47,869 nucleotides of DNA from DATLOJ01 sp035536315 (GCA_035536315.1 DATLOJ010000073.1:1-47869), one strand, 5' to 3'; shown: positions 32,886 to 41,259, numbered from the stretch's first letter. Program-made: numbers and translations. The notes: a model not told the origin generated them from the sequence alone.

Positions 32886-32904
32886 ACATACGCTGTAAGT
32901 ATGT
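32886..32904. promoter_or_regulatory. TetR operator-like site 2, overlapping the tetR start codon
   Basis: ACATAC and GTATGT flank a seven-base spacer. The site covers the ATG at 32901 and contains a TANNNT box (TACGCT, 32889-32894) six bases before it. No Shine-Dalgarno is present, so the regulator mRNA is probably leaderless and blocked by its own product. Confidence 0.65.
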
Positions 32905-33575
32905 CAAGTAGAACGGGGGGCCGGAGCCCCAAGTCCTCAAAGGCTCACCGTCCTCCGCTCACGCGAGATCAGGTTCTACGAGCGGCGGTCAAGCTTGCCG
33001 ACTCGGGAGGCATCAAGTCCCTCAGCATGCGCAAGCTGGCTCACTCGGTTGGAGTCGAGGCGATGTCGCTCTACAACCACGTACCCAACAAGGACGAGAT
33101 CTTGAGCGGCATAGTCGAGCTCGTTGCACAGGAGATTGATCTTGCCGAGGACGAAACCGATTGGAGGATCGGAATGCGCCGGCGCGTGATGTCTGCCCAT
33201 CAGCTTTTGTCGATTCACCCTTGGGCTGCAACGATTTGGATGACTAGCGGGACACCCGGCACAGGAAGACTCGGATTCGGGAACGCAGTCCTCGGGGGAC
33301 TAAGGAAGGCAGGTTTCTCAACCGATGTCGTCTACCACGCCTTCCACGTACTGCAGAGTCACTTACTCGGCTACACACTCGCTGAGTCGAATTTTGAACT
33401 CGACGAGGATCAGCTCAAGAAGGTGGCCAAAAGGTTTCTAGAGAACTTCCCAGCGGAGCAGTACCCAGACCTGGCGGAGCACATCAGGCACCACATGGAG
33501 CCGACAGAAGCCCACAAGGACACATTTGCCTTCGGACTCGATTTGATTCTCAACAGCCTCGAGCGACTTCGGTAA
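32901..33575 (+). CDS. TetR family regulator with TetR_C-type ligand domain
   Basis: A 224-residue regulator. The N-terminal helix-turn-helix spans about residues 20-65 (LTRDQVLRAAVKLADSGG, SMRKLAHSVGVEAMSLYNHV and PNKDEILSG), preceded by a basic Ser-rich tail. The C-terminal domain has the pattern of the tetracycline-repressor class C-domain (HPWAATIWMTSGTPGTGRLG, AFHVLQSHLLGYTL and FGLDLILNSLERL). It is divergent from the MDR gene and should repress both genes through the two 19-base sites between them. Confidence 0.9.
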   Translation: MSSRTGGRSPKSSKAHRPPLTRDQVLRAAVKLADSGGIKSLSMRKLAHSVGVEAMSLYNHVPNKDEILSGIVELVAQEIDLAEDETDWRIGMRRRVMSAHQLLSIHPWAATIWMTSGTPGTGRLGFGNAVLGGLRKAGFSTDVVYHAFHVLQSHLLGYTLAESNFELDEDQLKKVAKRFLENFPAEQYPDLAEHIRHHMEPTEAHKDTFAFGLDLILNSLERLR

Positions 33576-33592
33576 GTGAGAACCTTCACGAC

Positions 33593-34795
33593 GTGACTAC
33601 TTACGACGCGGTTGTTGTTGGGGCACGATGCGCAGGGTCGGTTGTCTCGGGCCTTCTTGCCCGGGCAGGCTGGAAGGTTCTCGTCGTCGACAAGGCCCGG
33701 TTTCCGAGCGACACAATCTCCACCCATGCCATCTTTCCAAACACGTTGGCGCGTTTTGAGTCGCTCGGAATACTCGAACGCCTTCATGGCCGTCATGAGA
33801 TCCCGTACTTCTTTCTTAGATGGCGAATCATCGGCTACGAGCTGGGCGGTCCATACACGCCGGTGGGAGGGCACGAACTCGGCTCCTCGATTCGCCGTGT
33901 CGCCTTGGACTCGGTCCTTGTCGACTGGGCAAAGGATTCGGGGGCCGAGGTTCGTCAAGGGGCGGCTGTTCGGGCCCTGATTGGCACCGGCGCCGACAAC
34001 GATCCCGTCAAAGGAGTTGTTCTCGAGACAGGCGAAGAGATAGCGACCCCCTTGGTCATCGGGGCCGACGGACGTGCCTCCAAGGTGGCCAGGCTGCTGG
34101 AGCTAGAAGACAAGAAGCCCATGGCGGGGGACATGTCCTACCTGTTCGCATACTGGCGTGGGCTCCCACGCGCAGAGTTCGGGACTCTCGAGGTCAACGA
34201 CAGGCAGGAAGCCTTGATGCGCAACCCATGCGAGGACGGAATCGACATCCTGTCTGTTGCAGGTCCTGCCGATATGACTCGAGGTTCTCATTCGGACCGT
34301 GAGGCCAGGTACAGGAAGGGCCTTCAAACATTTCCGGAGAGTGTCGCTCTCGGCCTGCTCGATCGTGCTGAACGAGTATCCGATCTGGTTGTGGTTCCGG
34401 AACGGATGATGCGCGGCTATTTCCGGAAGTCGAACGGGCCGGGGTGGGTCCTCATTGGGGATGCGGGGCACTTCAAGCATCCCGGTACAGCTCAGGGAAT
34501 CTCCGATGCGGTCGAGCAGGCGGTTTTCGTCGCCGACTCTGTTACGGGGTCGGACCCGAAACTTTCGGGTTTCCACGATTGGCGCAAGGACCGCAGTGAA
34601 GGGCACTACGAATGGTCCTTCACATATGGGAGCTGGCCGATCCCCGCTGTCGCCGGGCCCTACTTGAGCGGTCTCTCGTCCGACGCGGATGCAAAGCAGG
34701 ACTGGGTGGATACGTTCACACGCACAAAGAGCCCGTCGGATGTCAACACTCCCGAGCGCCTCGAGCGCTGGTTCAGTAGCCCGGCTGGCTCATGA
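33593..34795 (+). CDS. FAD-dependent oxidoreductase, geranylgeranyl reductase/halogenase-like
   Basis: A 400-residue class A flavoprotein fold. The N-terminal FAD site reads VVVGARCAGSVVSGLLARAG, in which the usual GxGxxG is GxxxxG, as common in this branch. An RRxxLD-type position appears as IRRVALDSVLVDWA, and the second FAD contact is IGDAGHFKHPGTAQGISDA. It starts with GTG at 33593, 17 bases after the TetR stop, and its stop overlaps the EamA gene by four bases. Possible reactions are hydroxylation, halogenation or double-bond reduction; no halogenase WxWxIP motif was seen. Confidence 0.83.
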   Translation: MTTYDAVVVGARCAGSVVSGLLARAGWKVLVVDKARFPSDTISTHAIFPNTLARFESLGILERLHGRHEIPYFFLRWRIIGYELGGPYTPVGGHELGSSIRRVALDSVLVDWAKDSGAEVRQGAAVRALIGTGADNDPVKGVVLETGEEIATPLVIGADGRASKVARLLELEDKKPMAGDMSYLFAYWRGLPRAEFGTLEVNDRQEALMRNPCEDGIDILSVAGPADMTRGSHSDREARYRKGLQTFPESVALGLLDRAERVSDLVVVPERMMRGYFRKSNGPGWVLIGDAGHFKHPGTAQGISDAVEQAVFVADSVTGSDPKLSGFHDWRKDRSEGHYEWSFTYGSWPIPAVAGPYLSGLSSDADAKQDWVDTFTRTKSPSDVNTPERLERWFSSPAGS

Positions 34796-35724
34796 TCAGG
34801 CAAACGGATCAGAACAAGGTTCGCCCTGACTGGCTGACGATTGCAGCCTTTGTGATTGTCGTTTTCATCGGTGGGATCAACTACATCGGAATCCGCTTCA
34901 GCAATCGTGAGCTCGACCCGCTGTACGGCGCCACTCTTCGGTTTGGTCTGGCGTCGCTGCTTTTGTTCATTGGGGCATTGGCAGCACGCCTTCCACTTCC
35001 GAAAGGCAAGGCGCTGGTAGGCGCCAGCCTCTTCGGTGTCCTGGGGTTCGGCGCGTACGGATTCTTATATGTGGCGATCGTAAGGATCAGCGCGGGAACG
35101 GCCTCTATCGTGATGGCCGCCGTGCCTCTGCTAACGCTCTTCCTGGCATTCGTGCACGGCCTGGAGAGGCTTCATATCCGGGGCATCGTCGGAGGAGTTC
35201 TGGTGATTGCAGGGATTGGACTCGTCTCGCGCGGCGGCCAAGGCGAGCTTCCGGTTTTCCCCTTGGTGATGATGCTCTGCGCAGTTCTTGCAGTGGCCGA
35301 GTCGGCCGTCTTAGTGAAGAAGTTTCCTCGAAGCCATCCCGTCACGACGAATGCAGTAGCAATGGCAATTGGAGCGGCCTTGCTGGCCCTGGTCTCGTTG
35401 ATGCTGGGGGAGCGTTGGGTTCTGCCGGCACGGCAGGAGACCCTTCTCGCTCTGAGCTACCTGGTCGTGGTCGGCTCGATTGGACTCTTCATGCTTTTTC
35501 TCTTCATCATCGGGCGCTGGACCGCCTCGGCATCGTCGTACAGCCTTACGTTGTTCCCAATAGTTGCGATTGCCCTGGGCGTGTTGATTGACGATCAGCC
35601 CCTCAGTCCAATGCTTTTCATCGGAGGGGCCGTGGTTCTAGGAGGGGTCTACCTCGGAGCCTTCACGAGAGCGACTCCGGTCCTTGAGAGGGGACCTGCA
35701 GGAGGAGCTGACATCCGTCGCTGA
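34792..35724 (+). CDS. EamA/DMT family transporter
   Basis: A 310-residue membrane protein with about ten segments in two EamA repeats (GGINYIGIRFSNRELDPL and GATLRFGLASLLLF in the first; WTASASSYSLTLFPIVAIA and IGGAVVLGGVYLGA in the second). Such proteins export metabolites or amino acids. The start overlaps the flavoprotein stop (ATGA), suggesting that it exports a product of, or protects against the substrate of, that enzyme. Confidence 0.88.
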   Translation: MIRQTDQNKVRPDWLTIAAFVIVVFIGGINYIGIRFSNRELDPLYGATLRFGLASLLLFIGALAARLPLPKGKALVGASLFGVLGFGAYGFLYVAIVRISAGTASIVMAAVPLLTLFLAFVHGLERLHIRGIVGGVLVIAGIGLVSRGGQGELPVFPLVMMLCAVLAVAESAVLVKKFPRSHPVTTNAVAMAIGAALLALVSLMLGERWVLPARQETLLALSYLVVVGSIGLFMLFLFIIGRWTASASSYSLTLFPIVAIALGVLIDDQPLSPMLFIGGAVVLGGVYLGAFTRATPVLERGPAGGADIRR

Positions 35725-35731
35725 TGCGGGT

Positions 35732-36436
35732 CTATTCGGTAGGAATGTCGAAACTCTTCCATGAGTTCCAGTAGGTGATCTCTTCCGCCGGCCTTCTATC
35801 GGCTCGTTTAAATGTGTCGCCCTTGTAATGAGCTACTGGAATCAAACCGATCTGAGTTACGGAATCCGGAATACCGAGGAGCTCGCCCGCTTCGCGTTCG
35901 AGGGCGAGATGCATCGTGGTCAGCGCGGACCCGAGACCCCTGCTTCGAAGAGCCAGCATGAAGCTCCACACTGCCGGCCAGACAGAGCCATAGAACGCTG
36001 AGGCAGCCACGTTCTCAGACAGAGGGTGTGGATATCCGGCCCCCGCGAGCATCATGTTCGCCTCCGCTGGATGGCCGAGCTGGCAGGGGATCACGAGCAC
36101 CGGTGCTCGATGGATGACTTCGGCCAGATAACGTGACGACGAAAGAACTTTCTTGTTACGTCCAGCCGCGTGTGCGATGGGTTCCATGATCTGGTGATAA
36201 GGGTCCATTGCCCGCCGGTAGATGTCGCCGAGTGCCTGCCGCTTCTGTTCGTCGGTAACCACGACCCATCGTGACCGCTGAAGGTTTCCTCCTGACGGTG
36301 CCTGCGATGCAACCCGCAGCGCGTCGGCAATAACTCCCGGATCAACGGGTCTGTCAAGATCCAGGCGCTTTCGGACCGCGCGTGTCGTCGTAAGTAGTCG
36401 ATCTGTTACCTCGATGTCTATGTCGGTTGCGCCCAC
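35732..36436 (-). CDS. Nitroreductase family protein
   Basis: A 234-residue FMN-binding nitroreductase-fold protein. Seen: TTRAVRKRLDLDRPVD, the FMN block ASQAPSGGNLQRSRWVVV, the middle SVWPAVWSFMLALRSRGLGSA and the C-terminal LIPVAHYKGDTFKRADRRP. It probably reduces nitro groups, quinones or a flavin-like cofactor with NAD(P)H. Start GTG 36436 has AAGGAGGGG just upstream. It converges on the EamA gene with a seven-base gap. Confidence 0.88.
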   Translation of the reverse strand: MGATDIDIEVTDRLLTTTRAVRKRLDLDRPVDPGVIADALRVASQAPSGGNLQRSRWVVVTDEQKRQALGDIYRRAMDPYHQIMEPIAHAAGRNKKVLSSSRYLAEVIHRAPVLVIPCQLGHPAEANMMLAGAGYPHPLSENVAASAFYGSVWPAVWSFMLALRSRGLGSALTTMHLALEREAGELLGIPDSVTQIGLIPVAHYKGDTFKRADRRPAEEITYWNSWKSFDIPTE

Positions 36437-36539
36437 GACCCCTCCTTATTCGAAGATTCCGAACCCTACGTTGTCCAGCCGGCCGCTTCTTCTGCGAAGG
36501 CGTCTGATTTAGCAGCGACTGCACGGGTATTAAACGACG

Positions 36540-36917
36540 GTGGCCCATCCCAACCCCGTGCTGGTGATCCTGCGGGGGCTATTTAGACGATGCCCACGTT
36601 GCGGGCATCGTCCGATCTTCAAAACCTTTTTCAATCTCGAGCCGGCGTGCCCTAAATGTGCGTTCGACTTTGAGCGGGAGCCGGGATGGTGGGTCGGGGG
36701 AATGATCATCAACATTGGAGCGTCAATGGCCCTGTTCTTTGTGATCCTGGCCGGCGGCCTGTACGTGTTTTGGCCGCATGTCCCCTGGACGGCGTTGACA
36801 GTTGCAAGTGCTGGGGCGATGGCAATTTTCCCCATCGTCTTCTACCCAATATCGAAAACGGTTTGGCTTGCAGTCGATTTACTAATGACGAAGATGGATG
36901 CGGCCGTTCGGAAATAG
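36540..36917 (+). CDS. DUF983 family membrane protein
   Basis: A 125-residue DUF983 protein: a zinc-ribbon-like pair CPRCGHRPIF and CPKCAFDF near residues 18-45, then EPGWWVGGMIINIGASM and two membrane segments (about 52-75 and 83-103). The family is widespread with unknown function. It starts with GTG at 36540. A second membrane protein follows 21 bases after its stop. Confidence 0.87.
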   Translation: MAHPNPVLVILRGLFRRCPRCGHRPIFKTFFNLEPACPKCAFDFEREPGWWVGGMIINIGASMALFFVILAGGLYVFWPHVPWTALTVASAGAMAIFPIVFYPISKTVWLAVDLLMTKMDAAVRK

Positions 36918-36938
36918 CAACAATTGATGGGAGGACCC

Positions 36939-37550
36939 TTGAAGAAGATCTATGCGGAAACTCCAGTTCTAAGAACTCGTCAACTCGTTCTTGATGTGGG
37001 AAGCGCGGCTTGGACCGCCCTTTGGATCTATGCGGGCCTGAAGATCTATGAGTTGATCGAGCGCCTTACCGGCCCGGCCGACTCGATCAGCCGGGCCGGG
37101 GCCGACATAAGGCAGGGCCTGACGTCGGCGGGGGAGAGGGTTTCTCAGATTCCGGTTGTTGGTGAGTCTCTGCAAGGTTCCCTGCAGAGTGCGGCAGGGG
37201 CCGGGCAGTTCATGCAGGAGGCCGGCGCCGCTCAGTCGGAGAACTTTCACGCACTTGCGTTGCTGCTTGGCATTTCGATTGGCGTGATCCCCGTTTTCCT
37301 CTTGCTGCTTCGCTACCTGCCGGGCCGCATCTCATGGGTTCGGGAAGCCAGCGCGGCCGCGCGGTACCGAGTCGCGGAGCCTTCTTTAGAGCTGTTCGCG
37401 TTTCGTGCCATCACTAACCTTCCCCTCTATGAGCTCGAGAAGGTCAGCTCTGATCCCATGTCGGACATCAGGGAAGGGCGGCACCGGGCCATTGCAGAGT
37501 TAGAGCTCACGCGCCTGGGCCTACGCGTCGGAACCGAGGCAGCCTCATAG
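36939..37550 (+). CDS. Hypothetical two-helix membrane protein
   Basis: A 203-residue protein with membrane segments at about 17-40 (VLDVGSAAWTALWIYAGLKI) and 103-126 (FHALALLLGISIGVIPVFLL), joined by a 60-residue Gly/Ser/Ala-rich loop, and a C-terminal cytoplasmic-looking helical part. I recognise no family. The frame opens at TTG 36924, but GGGAGGA at 36929-36935 places the ribosome on the TTG at 36939, giving MKKIYAETPVL; this start was chosen. It probably shares a transcript with the DUF983 gene. Ends overlap the convergent GNAT gene by six bases. Confidence 0.72.
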   Translation: MKKIYAETPVLRTRQLVLDVGSAAWTALWIYAGLKIYELIERLTGPADSISRAGADIRQGLTSAGERVSQIPVVGESLQGSLQSAAGAGQFMQEAGAAQSENFHALALLLGISIGVIPVFLLLLRYLPGRISWVREASAAARYRVAEPSLELFAFRAITNLPLYELEKVSSDPMSDIREGRHRAIAELELTRLGLRVGTEAAS

Positions 37551-38027
37551 GTCACGGTCGAGGTGCATGATCGCGTCGCCTTCATCGTCCTGCTTCTGAC
37601 GGCCGCTTGGAGCGAAGCCCTTGCTCAGGTAAAGACTTTGGCCGCGTTCATTTCCAACGTGTGTCCAGAGTTGAACCTTTGAATAACCTCTAGCTATGGC
37701 CTCCTGCAGAACCGAGTCCATGATCTGGCCCCCGATGCCCTCGCCCCACCTTTCGGGAGATACGAACACCATCGAGATGTGACACAACCCCTGGATCGGA
37801 GGTCCTGCCCCGTCATCTTCGAGGCCCTGCATACCAATCGCCATTCCCACCAGGTGGCCCCCATCCTCCGCAACGACCAGGAAGGTGTTCTCTGTATCCA
37901 GGTAACCCAAGACACGCTTCTCGTGATCAGGTGATACCGGTCGGTTGCTTCGCGCCTCATTGGACCTGCGCCAGACCTCCACCGCTTCGAGGAAGTCGCC
38001 GCGGTCACCTGCCCTTATGGCGATCAT
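37545..38027 (-). CDS. GNAT family N-acetyltransferase
   Basis: A 160-residue GNAT protein: opens MIAIRAGDRGDFLEAVEVWR, acetyl-CoA loop VSPERWGEGIGGQIMDSVL, then YSKVQLWTHVGNERGQSLYL and KGFAPSGRQ. This last part is the typical strand 5/helix 4 with an Asn for catalysis or cofactor contact. Standalone; acceptor unknown. Confidence 0.88.
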   Translation of the reverse strand: MIAIRAGDRGDFLEAVEVWRRSNEARSNRPVSPDHEKRVLGYLDTENTFLVVAEDGGHLVGMAIGMQGLEDDGAGPPIQGLCHISMVFVSPERWGEGIGGQIMDSVLQEAIARGYSKVQLWTHVGNERGQSLYLSKGFAPSGRQKQDDEGDAIMHLDRDL

Positions 38028-38110
38028 GCCGGTAACTTATCCGCAGCGGCGCTCCGCGAGCCAAGCGAAGATCCTGCACTACCATCGATTGTCCAGAAAG
38101 GCGATAACTA

Positions 38111-38530
38111 ATGAAGCTAAAACAACGCATTGGTCTTTTGGTGGTGCTGCCAGCGGCCTTCTTGTTCGGGGCTTGCAACGACGGCACAGAGGCTCCCGAT
38201 CCATCTCCAAAGCCCAGCCCCCCGGCGACTCACGCCGGACACACTCAAACCCCGGCCCCCACGTTCACGGGAAAGGTAGTGCGGGTGACGGTCGCCGGAG
38301 GCAAGGCCGAGGTTGCGGAGCGGACAGTTGAGGTCACCAGGGGCGAAACCATTCGCATCGAGGTGGTGTCCGACGTCGACGACGAGCTTCACGTCCACGG
38401 TTACGATCTGAAGACGGCGGTGACGTCCGGGCAGACTTCGGTCCTGGAGCTGGTGGCGGCGATCCCTGGAACCTTCGAGGTCGAGCTCGAGAGATCCAAA
38501 CTGGATCTGTTCCGGCTTACCGTGACTTGA
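38111..38530 (+). CDS. Cupredoxin-like lipoprotein
   Basis: A 139-residue lipoprotein. Signal peptide with lipobox LFGAC (lipidated Cys 22), then a Pro/Thr/His-rich linker (about 25-50, containing THAGHTQT), then a beta-sandwich of about 85 residues with the cupredoxin-like pattern VEVTRGETIRIEVVSDVDDE, LHVHGYDL and a late strand FEVELERSKLDLFRLTV. The usual Cys and Met copper ligands are absent, leaving two His in LHVHGY, so copper binding is uncertain. Its stop shares one base with the next gene's ATG, pairing it with a large membrane protein. Confidence 0.82.
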   Translation: MKLKQRIGLLVVLPAAFLFGACNDGTEAPDPSPKPSPPATHAGHTQTPAPTFTGKVVRVTVAGGKAEVAERTVEVTRGETIRIEVVSDVDDELHVHGYDLKTAVTSGQTSVLELVAAIPGTFEVELERSKLDLFRLTVT

Positions 38531-39870
38531 TGGACCGAAGTAGCGCTGGCTTGCAAATACTGGCCCACGGGCTGGGCGGCAGGTCCGACCTTCCAATTCC
38601 CTTGTGGATGGCGATTTACGGCGGAGCCGCCGCTCTGTTGATCTCCTTCTTCGCTCTTGCAGCTTTCTGGACGAAACCCAAACTCAAGGGTGATGATGCT
38701 GGAAGACCACTGGGCCAAGGATTTGAGCGTTTCGTCGACTCGATCTGGACACGGGGCGCTCTTCGTTTGCTCAGCGTGCTTCTCTTTCTACTGTCCCTGG
38801 CGATCGCACTGGCCGGCCCCAACGACAGCTCTCAGAACCCCGTTCCCACCTGGTTCTACGTCTGGTTTTGGGTGGGACTTGTACCGGTCTCGATTCTGTT
38901 CGGCCCCGTCTGGAAGGTCGTTAATCCGTTAAGGACCCTGACCAGGGGGATCGTGCGATTCGTGCATGGAACGGATGCATCCGTAAGGCCCATTCCCGAA
39001 AGGATGGGTTACTGGCCCGCAGTGGGGAGCCTTGCCGCTTTCCTGTGGCTCGAGCTCGTTTACGACGAGGCCGACGCACCTTTGGTTGTTGCGACCTTCA
39101 TCATCCTTTACTCAGTTATGCAGGCCGTCGGCGGTGCGCGGTTTGGGGAACGATGGCATGAGAGAGGCGACGGCTTCGAGGTGTACGCAAATCTCATTGC
39201 GCGCATGTCGCCGTTGGGCAGGCGCTCGGACGGACGTTTGGTGTTCCGAAGCCCCTTCAACGGACTCTCGGGACTGGCGCGCGATCCCGCTCTCGTCCCC
39301 GTGGTAGCCGTGATCCTTGGCTCCACCGCGTTCGACGGCCTCACCAGGACCGAGTGGTGGGTCGACCTTGCGACTGATGCGAGCCGCCCCGCATACCTGT
39401 TGCTGGGCACCGCGGGCCTTGGGGGTTGCATCTTTTTCGTGTTGTTCAGCTACCGCCTGGCCGTCGCGTCGAGTAAGCGATTCCTGGAGGGCGATGCGCG
39501 TCGCCTGGATGGCGCATTCATTCACTCCTTGATTCCCATAGCGGTGGGATACACCGTTGCCCACTACTTCTCTCTATTTGTCTTTCAGGGCCAGGCGGGT
39601 TACATCCTGGCCTCCGACCCCCTTTACCTAGGCTGGGACTTATTCGGGATTGCGCAGCTGCGAATCAACTACACGGCGGTGTCGACATCGCTGATTGCGT
39701 ACGTGCAAATACTCTCTATCGTGACCGGCCATATCTTCGGAGTCGTGGCTGCGCACGATCGCGCAGTTGAGATTTTTCCAGAGGAAAGCAAGAGCAGAGC
39801 CCAGTACTCGCTGCTTGCGGTCATGGTTCTTTACACGACCGTTGGGATCGCCCTGCTGGTTGGAACCTAG
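38530..39870 (+). CDS. Large polytopic membrane protein, partner of cupredoxin-like lipoprotein
   Basis: A 446-residue protein with about ten hydrophobic segments. It opens with AHGLGGRSDLPIPLWMAIYG, an N-terminal motif I associate with a group of actinobacterial membrane proteins sometimes labelled fenitrothion hydrolase; that label is from memory, with no functional proof here. Other traits: GPVWKVVNPLRTL, the acidic WLELVYDEADAP, YTVAHYFSLFVFQGQAGY and VTGHIFGVVAAHDRAVE, whose His residues inside membrane segments could bind metal or haem. ATG 38530 overlaps the lipoprotein stop (TGATG). Confidence 0.75.
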   Translation: MDRSSAGLQILAHGLGGRSDLPIPLWMAIYGGAAALLISFFALAAFWTKPKLKGDDAGRPLGQGFERFVDSIWTRGALRLLSVLLFLLSLAIALAGPNDSSQNPVPTWFYVWFWVGLVPVSILFGPVWKVVNPLRTLTRGIVRFVHGTDASVRPIPERMGYWPAVGSLAAFLWLELVYDEADAPLVVATFIILYSVMQAVGGARFGERWHERGDGFEVYANLIARMSPLGRRSDGRLVFRSPFNGLSGLARDPALVPVVAVILGSTAFDGLTRTEWWVDLATDASRPAYLLLGTAGLGGCIFFVLFSYRLAVASSKRFLEGDARRLDGAFIHSLIPIAVGYTVAHYFSLFVFQGQAGYILASDPLYLGWDLFGIAQLRINYTAVSTSLIAYVQILSIVTGHIFGVVAAHDRAVEIFPEESKSRAQYSLLAVMVLYTTVGIALLVGT

Positions 39871-39899
39871 TGGGCCTCCGCACAATCATGCCTGCATTC

Positions 39900-39998
39900 G
39901 AGGGCACATCCATCCCCAATTGCTGCGTTCCTCGTCGGTTACAGACGGCACGCGTATGCGCCCTCCTCGCGCCTTGCACTTGGGGCGCCTGTGCCCTC
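39900..39998. ncRNA. Strong imperfect long hairpin: candidate structured RNA or REP-like element
   Basis: GAGGGCACA (39900-39908) pairs perfectly with TGTGCCCTC (39990-39998). Inside it, CCCCAA (39914-39919) pairs with TTGGGG (39980-39985) across a small 5/4 internal loop, then TGC with GCA and GCG with CGC continue the stem. The apex holds a smaller hairpin CGTC...GACG (39933-39947) and a GGC...GCC palindrome. The translated frame across it looks non-coding. Strand is unknown because the fold is similar both ways. Confidence 0.55.
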
Positions 39999-40000
39999 TC

Positions 40001-40050
40001 GGTGCGACGGCGTGCTTATGCGGAGGCCCACCCAAGGGTGCCCATACACC
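40001..40050. ncRNA. Second hairpin beside the long hairpin
   Basis: Stems in order: GGTG (40001-40004) with CACC (40047-40050), TATG (40017-40020) with CATA (40043-40046), GG with CC, and CACC (40029-40032) with GGTG (40037-40040) around CAAG. It starts two bases after the first hairpin ends and stops two bases before the ATG at 40053, so it may be a leader for the next small gene or half of a two-hairpin element. Confidence 0.45.
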
Positions 40051-40052
40051 TC

Positions 40053-40232
40053 ATGCACATGGGAGAGGAATTCGTCTTCGTCCTGATACCAGTTGCGATC
40101 ATCTACGGACTCGTGTCCATTGATCGCAAACGAAAGGAGCGAAACCTCAGGCAGCAACTCGATCTCCAGCGGGAGAGGCTCATTTCGGCCACCAAATCGC
40201 CTAAACGCGACAAACAACAACCGTCCGAATAG
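40053..40232 (+). CDS. Small single-helix membrane protein (tentative)
   Basis: A 59-residue protein: a short N-terminus MHMGEE, one membrane segment FVFVLIPVAIIYGLVSI and a basic, probably coiled-coil tail (DRKRKERNLRQQLDLQRERL). This layout is common in small actinobacterial membrane proteins. The frame is open upstream to 39870, but that part is Cys-rich, unlike protein, and coincides with the folded element, so the ATG at 40053 (or 40059) is preferred. No clear ribosome site; AAGGG in the preceding hairpin loop is a possibility. Confidence 0.55.
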   Translation: MHMGEEFVFVLIPVAIIYGLVSIDRKRKERNLRQQLDLQRERLISATKSPKRDKQQPSE

Positions 40233-40262
40233 GCGACTTGCCTAAATGGAATCAAATCGCTC

Positions 40263-40997
40263 ATGCTTGCATTGGTGAACACATGTAGCGGCCCCCGGCT
40301 CGCGCGACCTTTGCGCATCGCACTCCTGCTTGTTCTGACTTTCCTGGTTGCTATCCCTTCAGCAGTCAGCGCGCAAGAAGGCGATGAGGTCACGACACAA
40401 AGTGACCCGGCGGGAGCGACCCTCATCGACTGCAAGGGGAGAGCTGCCTCCACCGACTCGATCGGCAACCCTCTCGACGACGTATCCGCCCCCGGTGGCC
40501 CCGCTGCATCGGCGGACAACCCGTTCGATGTCGATCTCGAAGGACAGGTGACGTACGCCGGGAGCTCGGACTCGGTCATCAGGAATCACAACTGGCAGAT
40601 CAGGGTTTTCGGGATTCCGGTCAAATCTGGTGGCGATCCGAATGAGCGCGGGAAGAAGGACACGCGGGGAACCGTTGACGTCTCCGGCTACATGCCGTTT
40701 CGGGTCTCGGGCCTTTACCTCGCCTCTGGATCCATCAGCGGAGAGGGAGGTTCGTGCAGCGGAAGCGTTTGGTTGAAACTCGCAGGCAATCCCATCGGAA
40801 CAATTCCATGGATTGTCGGGTTGGTTCTTACCTTGCTCGGTCTATATGGACTTTTCGCTTCCCGGCCCGCGTACGTTGCGCGCATCGGTGTTCCGCACGT
40901 CCCACTCCCGCCGCCCCCTCCGGTCGATCTGCCCGCAAGCGGCGATCGAAGTGCATCTCCACCCACCACCCCTGACGAGGAGCCTCCCCGTGCGTGA
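40263..40997 (+). CDS. Exported membrane-anchored protein of unknown function
   Basis: A 244-residue protein. Signal peptide about 1-37 (LRIALLLVLTFLVAIPSAVSA, cut before QEG). An extracellular domain of about 135 residues has many short beta-strand-like stretches and two or three Cys (IDCKGRAAS, GGSCSGSVW). A C-terminal membrane segment (about 176-200) is followed by a cytoplasmic Pro-rich tail containing HVPLPPPPPVDLP. I recognise no family. It overlaps the next small membrane gene by eight bases. Confidence 0.72.
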   Translation: MLALVNTCSGPRLARPLRIALLLVLTFLVAIPSAVSAQEGDEVTTQSDPAGATLIDCKGRAASTDSIGNPLDDVSAPGGPAASADNPFDVDLEGQVTYAGSSDSVIRNHNWQIRVFGIPVKSGGDPNERGKKDTRGTVDVSGYMPFRVSGLYLASGSISGEGGSCSGSVWLKLAGNPIGTIPWIVGLVLTLLGLYGLFASRPAYVARIGVPHVPLPPPPPVDLPASGDRSASPPTTPDEEPPRA

Positions 40998-41193
40998 CGA
41001 TCTAACCCTCAAGAAGCATCCAATCAGAGGCGCGATATTCGGGCTAATCGCTGGGCTTGGAATAGCGCTCTTGCTGATAAGTCATTCCGTGATGTTCCTG
41101 GGCGGGCTGACGCCTCTGATCACCATTGTCTTCTTCCTGCTATTGGGAATCCTCATCGGGGCCGCTGGGCCAAAACGAAAGTCAAGAACCTAG
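40990..41193 (+). CDS. Small two-helix membrane protein
   Basis: A 67-residue protein starting with GTG at 40990, within the last codons of the preceding gene (GTGCGTGA), which suggests translational coupling. It has a charged N-terminus (VRDDLTLKKHPIRG) and two membrane segments (about 14-35 and 39-58), ending KRKSRT. No family recognised. Probably works with the upstream exported protein, which also ends in a membrane segment. Confidence 0.65.
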   Translation: MRDDLTLKKHPIRGAIFGLIAGLGIALLLISHSVMFLGGLTPLITIVFFLLLGILIGAAGPKRKSRT

Positions 41194-41259
41194 CCAACGG
41201 ATAGGGCGGCGCAAGCGGTAGATACTTAACGTTCACGCCCCGGCTAGGAAGGTCCAAAA

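Noticed and set aside
39870..40052. N-terminal extension of the small gene at 40053
   Set aside because: Cys- and Arg-rich low-quality translation lying entirely over the strong hairpins; more likely non-coding.
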